Positions 56,306 through 64,000 of a stretch of DNA of 64,000 bases are shown here, one piece after another. The stretch lies in NCBI GenBank assembly GCA_002724315.1, contig PBOJ01000027.1, positions 26,474-90,473 on the forward strand. Reading direction: 5' to 3'. The first letter of the stretch is position 1; the number at the start of each line of letters is the position of its first letter. This stretch comes from Planctomycetaceae bacterium (GTDB lineage: Bacteria; Planctomycetota; Planctomycetia; Planctomycetales; Planctomycetaceae). A program made the translations under genes and the position numbers. The notes beneath the pieces were generated by a model. The model was not told the origin of the DNA. It made no database searches and saw only the letters and a program-made list of their open reading frames with translations.

Positions 56306-57757
56306 CTAGGTGAGGATCTCTCGAACAACCCGTCCCGAGACATCGGTCAACCGGATGTCACGACTGTTGTGACGGAACGTCAACCGCTCGTGATCCAGCC
56401 CCAACTGGTCCAGGATCGTCGCGTGCAGGTCATGCACGCTGACGCGATTCTCGACAGCCTTCATACCGATCTCGTCGGTCGCCCCGTAGTGCGTCCCACC
56501 CCGAACCCCTGCCCCGGCCATCCAGGTAGTGAATGCCAGCGGGTTGTGGTCCCGGCCGGTCCCGCCGGTCTGTACCAGCGGCAGCCGTCCGAACTCGCCA
56601 CAGCAGACCACCAGCGTCGATTCGAGCAGGCCTCTCTGCTTCAGGTCCGTCAACAGTCCCGAAATCGGTCGGTCGGTTTCACCGGCAAACTGGCGGTGGT
56701 TCTTGTCGATGTTGGAGTGGCCGTCCCAGCAGTCGTCGTTGTTGAAACCACCGCTGTAGAGTTGCACGAACCGCACTCCACGCTCGACCAGGCGACGGGC
56801 CATCAATGCCTGGCGACCGAAGTGACTGCACCGGGAATCATCCAGTCCGTACAACGTGCGAGTCGAGAGCGTCTCCTGCGAGAGGTCCAGTGCCTCGGGA
56901 GCCGCCATCTGCATCCGGTAAGCCAGTTCAAAACTGCGGATCCTCGCCTCAAGTTCGCCACGCCCCGGCAACCGCCGCTGGTGCTGGCGATTCAACCTGG
57001 TGATCAGACCCAGTTGCCGACGCTGCATACTGTCAGTCAGCAGGCCCGGACGCGTCAGGTTGTCGATCGGTGTGTCCTGGCTGACGACGGGAGTTCCCTG
57101 GTAGACGCCGGGCAGAAACGCCGATCCCCAGGCCGACGCCCTCGACTTGGGGGTCCCACGCCCCCGCGAATCGTACATGACGATAAAACCGGGCAAGTTG
57201 CGGTTCTCGGTCCCCAGCCCGTACGTCACCCACGACCCCACGCACGGAAAACCCATCCGGGCCATCCCCGTGTTCATCTGGAACTGGGCTGGCGAATGGT
57301 TGTTTTCGTGGGCAAAACACGAATGAATGAACGCCATGTCATCGCTGTGTTGTGCGGTCCGTGTGAAGAGTTCCGAACACCAGGTCCCCGAGTCACCGTA
57401 CTGCCGAAACGAGAACGGTGACCGCATGATCGGACCACCGGCACCGGCAAAAAAACCGGTCGACTGGTCGAAGTCCTTGACCGTCTGCCCATGCCGCCGG
57501 GCCAGGGCGGGCTTGTAGTCCCACGTGTCCACCTGGCTGGGCGCTCCGTGCATGAACAACCAGATGACCGACTTCGCCGACGGAACGTGATGCCCCAACT
57601 GCGCAGCCAGAGGAGCCCGTGGGTCAGGGGCCGCCGTCGCTTCACCGGCCAGCAAACTGGCCAACGCCAGCGTGCCGCAACCGGCCCCCGCCCGCGACAG
57701 GAAATCTCGCCGCGATCCGTAGCCGGTCGTCCGAAAAGTCATGGCAGAATTCGTCAT
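56306..57757 (-). CDS. DUF1501 family protein with Tat-like leader
   Basis: A 483-residue DUF1501 protein. The leader GYGSRRDFLSRAGAGCGTLA is a twin-arginine signal. Core motifs are [72 protein letters not shown] and GRDHNPLAFTTWMAGAG. A second ATG at 57742 may be the true start. It is the downstream partner of the large DUF1549/1553-LamG gene (32-nt gap) and converges on the S9 peptidase gene. Confidence 0.92.
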   Translation of the reverse strand: MTNSAMTFRTTGYGSRRDFLSRAGAGCGTLALASLLAGEATAAPDPRAPLAAQLGHHVPSAKSVIWLFMHGAPSQVDTWDYKPALARRHGQTVKDFDQSTGFFAGAGGPIMRSPFSFRQYGDSGTWCSELFTRTAQHSDDMAFIHSCFAHENNHSPAQFQMNTGMARMGFPCVGSWVTYGLGTENRNLPGFIVMYDSRGRGTPKSRASAWGSAFLPGVYQGTPVVSQDTPIDNLTRPGLLTDSMQRRQLGLITRLNRQHQRRLPGRGELEARIRSFELAYRMQMAAPEALDLSQETLSTRTLYGLDDSRCSHFGRQALMARRLVERGVRFVQLYSGGFNNDDCWDGHSNIDKNHRQFAGETDRPISGLLTDLKQRGLLESTLVVCCGEFGRLPLVQTGGTGRDHNPLAFTTWMAGAGVRGGTHYGATDEIGMKAVENRVSVHDLHATILDQLGLDHERLTFRHNSRDIRLTDVSGRVVREILT

Positions 57758-57789
57758 GGGAAACGCGCCACCCGGGGTGGAAACTCAAA

Positions 57790-60459
57790 TCACTCGATGT
57801 ACAGGAACTCGTTGAGACAGAACACGGCCTGGCAAAGATCGACCAGGGCCAGTTCCAGGGGATCCACCGGCTCATCTCCCAGGTATTCGCGGCCCTGGCG
57901 GGCGTGCAGCAACTGAACCTGTTCGTCAGAGAGTGCCCGACGATAGAGGCGGACTTCGGCCAAAGCACCGTGAAACGCTCCAGAGATGTGCTCGTCTATC
58001 AACCCCAGCTTCAGTGGAACATCATTGTCGACGTTCGTCGGTGCGGGCTCGACCAGAGTACGATCCGGAGAAAGTGCCTGGTCAAGAAACAGTTTCACCA
58101 CCCCCTTCGCGCGGACAGCCGTCGCGCGGTGCCAACGGCCCCTGCGGATGACTCCGTGCGAATCGAGATAATTGACCGGGCCCTTGCTTTTGCGGAGATT
58201 GCGGGTCGAGAACCTCAGATGCCCCTTGGTCTCGTGAAAGAAGTACCCGGTGTAGGACGTGCCATCACCGGAAAAGGAATCCTTGCCCAGGATCTGGGTT
58301 CCGTTGGCACTGGCCGGATCCATGCGAAACACGACCGATACGGTGAAATCACCGGTTCCAAATTCCACGTTGGGGTTGTCGTCGGCCTGCAGCACCGTCG
58401 GCTTCGGGCCAAAGGCAACAGCCGGCCGGCCGGTCGGTGTCGCTGCGACAACCAGCCGCGGCCGTCCCGATTCCCGGGGTCGAAAGACAATACCGGTCCG
58501 CTGAGATCTCGCATCTGCCCAGCGAGACACTTCTCCCGGCTCGAGGCCGTCGGCGGTCAGGTCAAGGACCAGGCCGTTTTGATCGGCCGAACGTCTTGTG
58601 ACAGTTTCTCGCCGCGCCATGGCACGATAGCTGGCCCGTTGTTGCTCGAGAAACGAAACGGAAGCCGCCAGTTCCTCCAGCGAGGCCTCACGTCCGAAGG
58701 CCCTGACAAACAGCTCCCCAACCAGTGTCGGCAGATCAGCTCGTGGCCGGTCCTGTTTCAACTGACGAGCAAACGAGCCGGCTGCCCGGCGGACCACCGG
58801 GCCATTGAGCAACGCCAGGGCCTGGGGTGAGACAATCGTGGTCGAACGAGTGGCGGTTCCCTGCAGCGTGTCGGGGAGATCAAAAAGAGCCATCAACGGG
58901 TCCGGCTGGCTCCGCTTGACCCGAAAATACACCGCTCGCCGCGGATTGCCGGAATCCAGTGAACCCGGACCGAACATGCGATCGTCAAATCGGTCACCGA
59001 ACACCAGCAGGCTGTCTCGGATCGATTCGGCCTCGAGTCGTCTCACCGCCCGGCCGCAAAACAATGACCGGTCTTCTTCGCTCTGGGGCCGATCCAGAAC
59101 CGCCTGGCGATAGGTGGCGCTATTGAGAACCGCACGGTGAATCGGCTTCAAACGCCAACCATTGCGAATCAACTCCGATGCCAACCAGTCGAGCAAACCG
59201 GGATGGGACGGTCTTTGGCCCTGTTCGCCGAAATCGTTGGGAGTCGCCACCAGCCCGCGACCAAAATGGTGCTGCCAGATCCGGTTGACGATCACCCGCG
59301 CCAACAGGTGACCGCCGCCGCGACCGGCATCGGTGACCCACCTCGCCAGGCCCGATCGTCGAAACGTCGGCTGATCCTTCTCGTCCGCCGGCGACGATTT
59401 CGGACCGGAAAAATCCTTCTCGGTCACACCCTCGGACAGCAACACGTCGAGGTAACCGGGACGCACCTCGTGATCCTTCAACTTCACGTCGCCGCGGCGA
59501 AGGAACCAGGTCTTGGTGTAAAAGGCCGGTCCCGGATTGTAGAGCCGCGGCAACGGCTTCAGGCCTTCGCCGGACACCAGCACCGGGCGGACTCCCGCCG
59601 CGCTGGTCGCCCCCGTCGAGAGCTGCACTTCACCTCGAATGGTCCGTTCGAAAATGGCCACGAACCGGTAGTACTCCTCCTGCGAGATCGGATCGAACTT
59701 GTGGTCATGGCATCTTGCACAACCGACCGAGAGCCCCAGCAACGAGGTGCCAACGGTGTTGACCAGGTCGTCCAGTTCGTCGTAACGCTCCTGCTCGACA
59801 CGGACCTTGGCGATGTCGGCGTTGCGGACGCCCGCGGCCAGAAACCCGGTGGCCATCCTGGCCAGGGGATCACCGACAGCCAGTTCATCTCCGGCCAGTT
59901 GCCAACGAACGAAGCGATCAAACGGCATGTCGTCATTGAAGGCTCGGATCACGAAATCGCGAAAGTGGTACGCGTTGTCGTTGTCCAGGTCGTGCTCGAA
60001 CCCGTAGCTCTCGGCAAAACGCACAACGTCCAGCCAGTGACGACCCCACCGCTCTCCCATGTGTGGGCTGGCCAGCAGGCGGTCGACCAGCCGCGGCCAC
60101 GCATCCGGACGGGGGTCCGACAGGAAACGTTCACGTTGCCCGGGTGTCGGCGGCAGTCCCGACACGTCGAAACAGATACGGCGAAGCAGAACGGGCGGGT
60201 TGGCAGTGGCGGTGGGCTGCCGGCGGGCCTGCTCGATCCGTCCCAGGATGAACCGATCGATCGTGTTGACCGGCCAGTCGGAATGAACCACATCGGGAAC
60301 GGTGAACCGCAGTGGCTGGAACGACCAGAACCCGAGCGGCTCGTCGGCGACCAGGGGTGTCACGGCGACCAGCAGGACTCCCAGGATCCGGAAAACGGTC
60401 TTCACGATCACCAGCACCTTGGACACGCGGGGAAACGGCTCCACGCCAGAATGACACAT
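57790..60459 (-). CDS. DUF1549/DUF1553 cytochrome-like protein with LamG/concanavalin-like insert
   Basis: About 889 residues. A hydrophobic leader (VFRILGVLLVAVTPLVA) precedes DUF1549 ([31 protein letters not shown]) and DUF1553 (ARVIVNRIWQHHFGRGLVATP; STTIVSPQALALLNG). A LamG/concanavalin-type beta-sandwich (FTVSVVFRMDPAS to GALAEVRLYRRALSDEQVQLLH) is inserted before the last 40 residues, and the family-typical end CLNEFLYIE comes after it. No PSCyt1 is seen. The start is uncertain: an ATG at 60459 and several GTGs just downstream fit. The longer upstream frame lies antisense to the next gene and is not real. Confidence 0.87.
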   Translation of the reverse strand: MCHSGVEPFPRVSKVLVIVKTVFRILGVLLVAVTPLVADEPLGFWSFQPLRFTVPDVVHSDWPVNTIDRFILGRIEQARRQPTATANPPVLLRRICFDVSGLPPTPGQRERFLSDPRPDAWPRLVDRLLASPHMGERWGRHWLDVVRFAESYGFEHDLDNDNAYHFRDFVIRAFNDDMPFDRFVRWQLAGDELAVGDPLARMATGFLAAGVRNADIAKVRVEQERYDELDDLVNTVGTSLLGLSVGCARCHDHKFDPISQEEYYRFVAIFERTIRGEVQLSTGATSAAGVRPVLVSGEGLKPLPRLYNPGPAFYTKTWFLRRGDVKLKDHEVRPGYLDVLLSEGVTEKDFSGPKSSPADEKDQPTFRRSGLARWVTDAGRGGGHLLARVIVNRIWQHHFGRGLVATPNDFGEQGQRPSHPGLLDWLASELIRNGWRLKPIHRAVLNSATYRQAVLDRPQSEEDRSLFCGRAVRRLEAESIRDSLLVFGDRFDDRMFGPGSLDSGNPRRAVYFRVKRSQPDPLMALFDLPDTLQGTATRSTTIVSPQALALLNGPVVRRAAGSFARQLKQDRPRADLPTLVGELFVRAFGREASLEELAASVSFLEQQRASYRAMARRETVTRRSADQNGLVLDLTADGLEPGEVSRWADARSQRTGIVFRPRESGRPRLVVAATPTGRPAVAFGPKPTVLQADDNPNVEFGTGDFTVSVVFRMDPASANGTQILGKDSFSGDGTSYTGYFFHETKGHLRFSTRNLRKSKGPVNYLDSHGVIRRGRWHRATAVRAKGVVKLFLDQALSPDRTLVEPAPTNVDNDVPLKLGLIDEHISGAFHGALAEVRLYRRALSDEQVQLLHARQGREYLGDEPVDPLELALVDLCQAVFCLNEFLYIE

Positions 60460-60505
60460 CGGGGTCACGCGTTCCACGGCAAGATGTGCTGCCGGTGCCG
60501 GTTCG

Positions 60506-60534
60506 TTGTCCGCAACGTGCGGCTGTCTCATAAT
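60506..60534 (+). promoter_or_regulatory. Candidate promoter TTGTCC-17-CATAAT
   Basis: TTGTCC (60506-60511) and CATAAT (60529-60534) with a 17-nt spacer, 36 nt upstream of the enolase-superfamily ATG at 60571. It is the best sigma-70-like match I saw in the window. Confidence 0.4.
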
Positions 60535-60570
60535 CACGCGGTCCGTCTCGAACCCGATTGGTGTCCCGAC

Positions 60571-61677
60571 ATGAAAATCACCCGTATCGAAGTCCGAACC
60601 GTCGCACCCGAGGTCCAGCGGTTCACGTGGTCGTTCGATCTCCCTGAACAGTTCATGACCAACACCGTCGTGAAGATCGAGACCGACGCGGGAGTCGAGG
60701 GTGTGGCGGGTGTGTCCAACTACACCTCCTATGACTTCGATCGGTACACAGCCGAAACGATTCGCCACCTGGCCCCGGTTCTGATCGGACGTGACCCGCG
60801 CGAGAGGGACCAGATCTACTACGATCTCCGCCCCCGTGTCTTTCCGCTCTCGCCCGGCGCGTTGGCCGTTGTCGATGTTGCCCTCTGGGACCTGGCCGGA
60901 CGGCTCGCGGAGAAACCGGTGCACGAGCTGCTGGGTGCCACCCGTACCAGCATTCCCGCCTACGCCAGCACTCCGTTGATGGACGACGTCCCGGCTTACC
61001 TCGAACTGATTGCACAACGTCTCGAGATGGGATTCACCGCCGTCAAGTTCCACTGCTGGTGTCTGCCCGAAAAGGACCTCGAACTCTGCCGGGCAGCCCG
61101 CGAGCAATTCCCCGGGACAGCTTTCATGCACGATGTCGAAAACAACTACTCGCATGAGGACGCCCTGCGCGTGGGCCAAGAGCTGGCCGAACTGAACTTC
61201 ACGTGGTTCGAAGCCCCCTTCCCCGACTGGGACCTCGACGGGTACCGCCAACTGACGTCACAGGTCGATGTCCCGATCATCCCCTCGGGCAACTGGTTGA
61301 TGGACCTGCAGTCGTTCGGTCACGCAGTGCACTCGGGAACCTGGACGCGGGCCCGGACCGACATCACCTGCCTGGGTGGTCTGACTCCGGCCTGGGAAGC
61401 GTTGCAGTTGTGCGAGTCCGCAGGGATCGGCTGCGAGGTGCTCGGCTGGGGCAACACTCTGATCTCCGCTGCCAACCTGCACCTGATGCTTGCCAACGAC
61501 TGCTGCAGCTACTTCGAACAGTCGGTCCCCTACGAACCCTACGAGTACGGCATGCTCGACGTGATCCGCACAGACTCCGACGGACAGGTCACCGCCCCGG
61601 ACTCACCCGGGCTGGGAGTTCGGATCGACTGGGACGCCATGGAGGCAGCGACGGTTCACCGGCTCGTCTTCGATTGA
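60571..61677 (+). CDS. Enolase-superfamily protein with altered active site
   Basis: A 368-residue mandelate-racemase/muconate-lactonizing-like protein without a signal peptide, so cytoplasmic. The capping domain (MKITRIEVRTVAPEVQRFTW) and barrel (VVDVALWDLAGRLAEKPVHELLG) are clear. Lys159 is present, but the usual KxK reads KFH. Metal ligands Asp188 (HDVENNY) and Glu214 (FEAPFPD) are kept. The third ligand position (PSGNW, Asn241) is not Glu, and the usual PHGWG histidine appears as Leu291 (VLGWG). It may be a divergent enzyme or a non-catalytic member. The gene is divergent from the DUF1549-LamG gene. A TTGTCC/CATAAT promoter candidate lies upstream. Confidence 0.85.
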   Translation: MKITRIEVRTVAPEVQRFTWSFDLPEQFMTNTVVKIETDAGVEGVAGVSNYTSYDFDRYTAETIRHLAPVLIGRDPRERDQIYYDLRPRVFPLSPGALAVVDVALWDLAGRLAEKPVHELLGATRTSIPAYASTPLMDDVPAYLELIAQRLEMGFTAVKFHCWCLPEKDLELCRAAREQFPGTAFMHDVENNYSHEDALRVGQELAELNFTWFEAPFPDWDLDGYRQLTSQVDVPIIPSGNWLMDLQSFGHAVHSGTWTRARTDITCLGGLTPAWEALQLCESAGIGCEVLGWGNTLISAANLHLMLANDCCSYFEQSVPYEPYEYGMLDVIRTDSDGQVTAPDSPGLGVRIDWDAMEAATVHRLVFD

Positions 61678-61717
61678 TCACCGGCGACCGCGCGGACCTG
61701 ATAGAATCCAGTTCTCC

Positions 61718-64000
61718 ATGCGACATCTCGCCCTCACCCTGCTGTTTCTGGCCTCTCCGCTCCCGGCGGCGGACAAGGACATCGAGTTCTTCGAGACGAA
61801 GATCCGGCCGGTGCTCGTCCAGCACTGCTACGAGTGTCATTCGGCGGCCGCCAAGGACATCCAGGGAGGGTTGCGACTCGACAGCCGACCGGGAATCCGC
61901 AAGGGAGGTGAAACCGGGGTGGCGGTTGTGGCCGGACAACCCGGCAAGAGCCTGTTGATGACGGCCCTTCGTCACGAATCGATCAAGATGCCTCCGAAGG
62001 GACCGCTGCCCGCGGAGGTCATCACGGACTTCGAGACCTGGATCCGCCGGGGAGCGATCGATCCGCGAGACAATCCGCCCACCGCTCGTGAAGCCGCCCG
62101 GCTCAGCTGGCAGGTGCTGCTGGCATCCCGAAAAGACTGGTGGAGTCTGAAACCGGTCCGGGCGGGGACCGCACCGGAGGTCCAGGACGCCGGCTGGTCA
62201 ATGTGGCCGATCGATCAATTCGTGCTGGCCCGGCTTGAGCGGAAACAACTGAAACCGGCCGCCGCGGCCAATCCCCGCACACTGATCCGCCGACTCTCGC
62301 TGGTCCTCACCGGACTGCCGCCCCAATCGGCTGATGTCAGTCAGTTTGTCACAGCCTGGACGCACGATCCCGATTCGGCCTGGCAGGAACTGGTCGACCG
62401 CACCCTGGCCTCACCCCATTTCGGTGAACGCTGGGCGCGGCACTGGATGGACGTCGTCCATTTCACCGAGACTCACGGAAACGAGTGGAACTACGAGGTC
62501 CACCACGCCTGGCGGTACCGGGATTACCTGGTCCGCGCCTTCAACCAGGACGTGCCCTTCAACCAGCTGGTCCGTGAACACATCGCCGGCGACCTGCTCG
62601 CCAGGCCGCGAATCAACCACCAGGAGCGTTTCAACGAATCCATCATCGGGACGGCCTTCTACCGTTTCGGCGAGGTTCCCCACGATGACTGCATCGGGCT
62701 GCGTTCGATCGGCTACGACATCTTCGCCAACCAGGTCGACACGCTGACCAAGGCGTTCCAGGCCTCGACGGTTGCCTGTGCACGGTGTCACGACCACAAA
62801 ATCGATGCGTTCTCGACCCGCGACTACCACTCTCTGCTCGGAGTGCTCCGCAGCACCCGGCTGGTCGCCCACTCGATCGACCTTCCCGAGGTCAACCGCC
62901 GGCCGCTCGGACAACTGGAGTCGCTCAAGCCTCAGATTCGCAAGCAACTGAGCAACCTCTGGAAGAACCATGACCCGGCGCGCCTCAAAGCGTTGCTGTT
63001 GTCCGCCGAAGCGGCCCGTAACGGAAAGGCACCACACAAGGATCTCGACGTCGGACTGGTCACTCGTTGGAGAACCGCTCTTTCGGTCAAGAATCCTCCG
63101 TTGGAGCACCCGTTGCACACCTGGCGATCGGTTGCTGATCGGGACCGCAAGACGACCCCCATCAGGACCGCCTGGACCGACCTGGCCAACCGGTACCTCG
63201 ACGAACACCGCAAACGGACACGATTCAACCTCGAGAATTTCCAGACGCTCTACGATCTGGGCAATCCCGGTCACGCGGCACTGTGGAATTCTCACGGACA
63301 CGCCCTCCGGTCGGCAGCATCCTTCACCGGGGAAATCGCTCTGTCCGATTCGGGAGATTCGGTCGTCTCGCATCTGCTGCCGGCCGGTGTCCACAGTCAC
63401 CGCCTGACCACTCGGCTCGGCGGTACGTTCCGTTCACCCATCCTGCACACCACCCGCAAACACCTCAGCCTGCAGGTCCTGGGCAACCAGCGGGCCGTGG
63501 TGCGGATCGTCTCCAACAACTGCCAGCTCAACTATGTCAACTACAAGGTTCTGCAGTCGGACCGGCCGACCTGGATCACCTTCGAACCGGCTGCCGAAGA
63601 CCAGAAGCTGCGTGCCTACATCGAACTGGTCTCGAAGTTCTACAACCCGAAGTTCCCTGACCAGTTGGCCACCATCGGTGGCGCAAAGGAAAACGACCGC
63701 GTACCGTGGAACAAGGTCGCTGCCGACCCCCGATCCTACTTCGGAATCAGCCGGGTCGTGGTCCATGACGTCGATGGTCCTCCCAGGGTCGAACTCGACC
63801 ATCTCTGCCGGCTCTTCGAAAACGGTCAGGCTCCGGAATCCCTGGATGAGGTCGCCGCCCGTTATGCCAGTGTGATCGCCCGGGCGGTTTCCGCATGGGC
63901 CAACCGCAACGCCTCGCTCGCACAGGTCCGCTGGATCAACTGGATGGTCCAAAACGGGCTGCTGGACAACTCGCTCGATGCCGATCCCGAACTCGCCCGA
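61718..64000 (+). CDS. PSCyt1-DUF1549 cytochrome-like protein, 3'-truncated by the window
   Basis: At least 761 residues, open to the window end. The signal peptide MRHLALTLLFLASPLPAA leads into PSCyt1 with haem site QHCYECHS, then KMPPKGPLP. DUF1549 follows (PIDQFVLARLERKQLKPA; ERWARHWMDVVHFTETHG) with CARCHDHKID. A long, poorly conserved beta-rich insert begins near residue 390 (GEIALSDSGDSVVSHLLPAG), and DUF1553 has not appeared by the end. The ATG at 61718 has no ribosome site, but a GATAGAATC box ends 9 nt before it, so the transcript may be nearly leaderless. A DUF1501 partner is expected just past the window. Confidence 0.88.
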   Translation, partial: MRHLALTLLFLASPLPAADKDIEFFETKIRPVLVQHCYECHSAAAKDIQGGLRLDSRPGIRKGGETGVAVVAGQPGKSLLMTALRHESIKMPPKGPLPAEVITDFETWIRRGAIDPRDNPPTAREAARLSWQVLLASRKDWWSLKPVRAGTAPEVQDAGWSMWPIDQFVLARLERKQLKPAAAANPRTLIRRLSLVLTGLPPQSADVSQFVTAWTHDPDSAWQELVDRTLASPHFGERWARHWMDVVHFTETHGNEWNYEVHHAWRYRDYLVRAFNQDVPFNQLVREHIAGDLLARPRINHQERFNESIIGTAFYRFGEVPHDDCIGLRSIGYDIFANQVDTLTKAFQASTVACARCHDHKIDAFSTRDYHSLLGVLRSTRLVAHSIDLPEVNRRPLGQLESLKPQIRKQLSNLWKNHDPARLKALLLSAEAARNGKAPHKDLDVGLVTRWRTALSVKNPPLEHPLHTWRSVADRDRKTTPIRTAWTDLANRYLDEHRKRTRFNLENFQTLYDLGNPGHAALWNSHGHALRSAASFTGEIALSDSGDSVVSHLLPAGVHSHRLTTRLGGTFRSPILHTTRKHLSLQVLGNQRAVVRIVSNNCQLNYVNYKVLQSDRPTWITFEPAAEDQKLRAYIELVSKFYNPKFPDQLATIGGAKENDRVPWNKVAADPRSYFGISRVVVHDVDGPPRVELDHLCRLFENGQAPESLDEVAARYASVIARAVSAWANRNASLAQVRWINWMVQNGLLDNSLDADPELAR

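Noticed and set aside
60460-61251. N-terminal extension of the DUF1549-LamG gene to 61251
   Set aside because: It lies antisense to the enolase-superfamily gene and precedes a clear hydrophobic leader near 60430.

Overview
The window is high-GC bacterial DNA with the gene content of a planctomycete (Planctomycetota, probably class Planctomycetia). The evidence is five genes of the DUF1549/DUF1553 (PSCyt/PSD1) cytochrome-like family, four DUF1501 proteins with twin-arginine-like leaders, a giant secreted RTX-repeat protein with the LEPR-XLL-type N-terminal motif, many secreted enzymes, and a stand-alone dnaA. I cannot name the genus. I see no rRNA, tRNA, insertion sequence, prophage or CRISPR array.

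Layout. 1-4.9 kb: end of tatC, a NIPSNAP protein, mtnA, a membrane-tethered Gfo/Idh-like protein and a TPR lipoprotein. 4.9-8.4 kb (minus): dnaA, then an overlapping ECF sigma factor / anti-sigma / FmdB-like zinc-ribbon operon. 8.7-13 kb: a lipoprotein aldose epimerase with a Lys-rich repeat tail, a seven-haem TPR protein and a methyltransferase. 13-17.8 kb (minus): the 1628-residue RTX adhesin. 18.2-22.7 kb: two related eight-haem cytochromes facing each other with a small four-helix membrane protein between them. 22.8-27.1 kb: a PSCyt/DUF1501 pair. 27.4-35 kb: a cold-shock protein, then on the minus strand a tandem metallo-beta-lactamase-fold protein, a second PSCyt/DUF1501 pair and a redoxin. 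35.2-39.4 kb: an AlgI/AlgJ-type polysaccharide O-acetylation cluster. 39.4-45.2 kb: an esterase, an aldo/keto reductase, an enolase-superfamily dehydratase and a Gfo/Idh oxidoreductase. 45.2-49.4 kb (minus): EF-hand and leucine-rich-repeat secreted proteins. 49.5-64 kb: three more PSCyt genes, two with DUF1501 partners, with an SGNH esterase, an S9 peptidase and an unusual enolase-superfamily protein. The last PSCyt gene runs off the window.

The standout is the redoxin gene at 33386-35026 on the minus strand. It is interrupted by a single in-frame TGA at the position where thyroid-deiodinase-type thioredoxin folds carry selenocysteine (context FGCLT-U-PPF). The frame continues without a shift through the rest of the domain. 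24 nt downstream of the TGA lies a six-pair hairpin with the apical loop GGUCU. I read it as a selenoprotein that gene callers would split in two. It also carries a DsbD-alpha-like CX6C domain, a Gly/Arg-rich linker and a DUF5666-like tail.

Overall the region encodes a mostly secreted or periplasmic repertoire: multihaem electron transfer, thiol/selenol redox chemistry, carbohydrate modification and turnover, and surface proteins.
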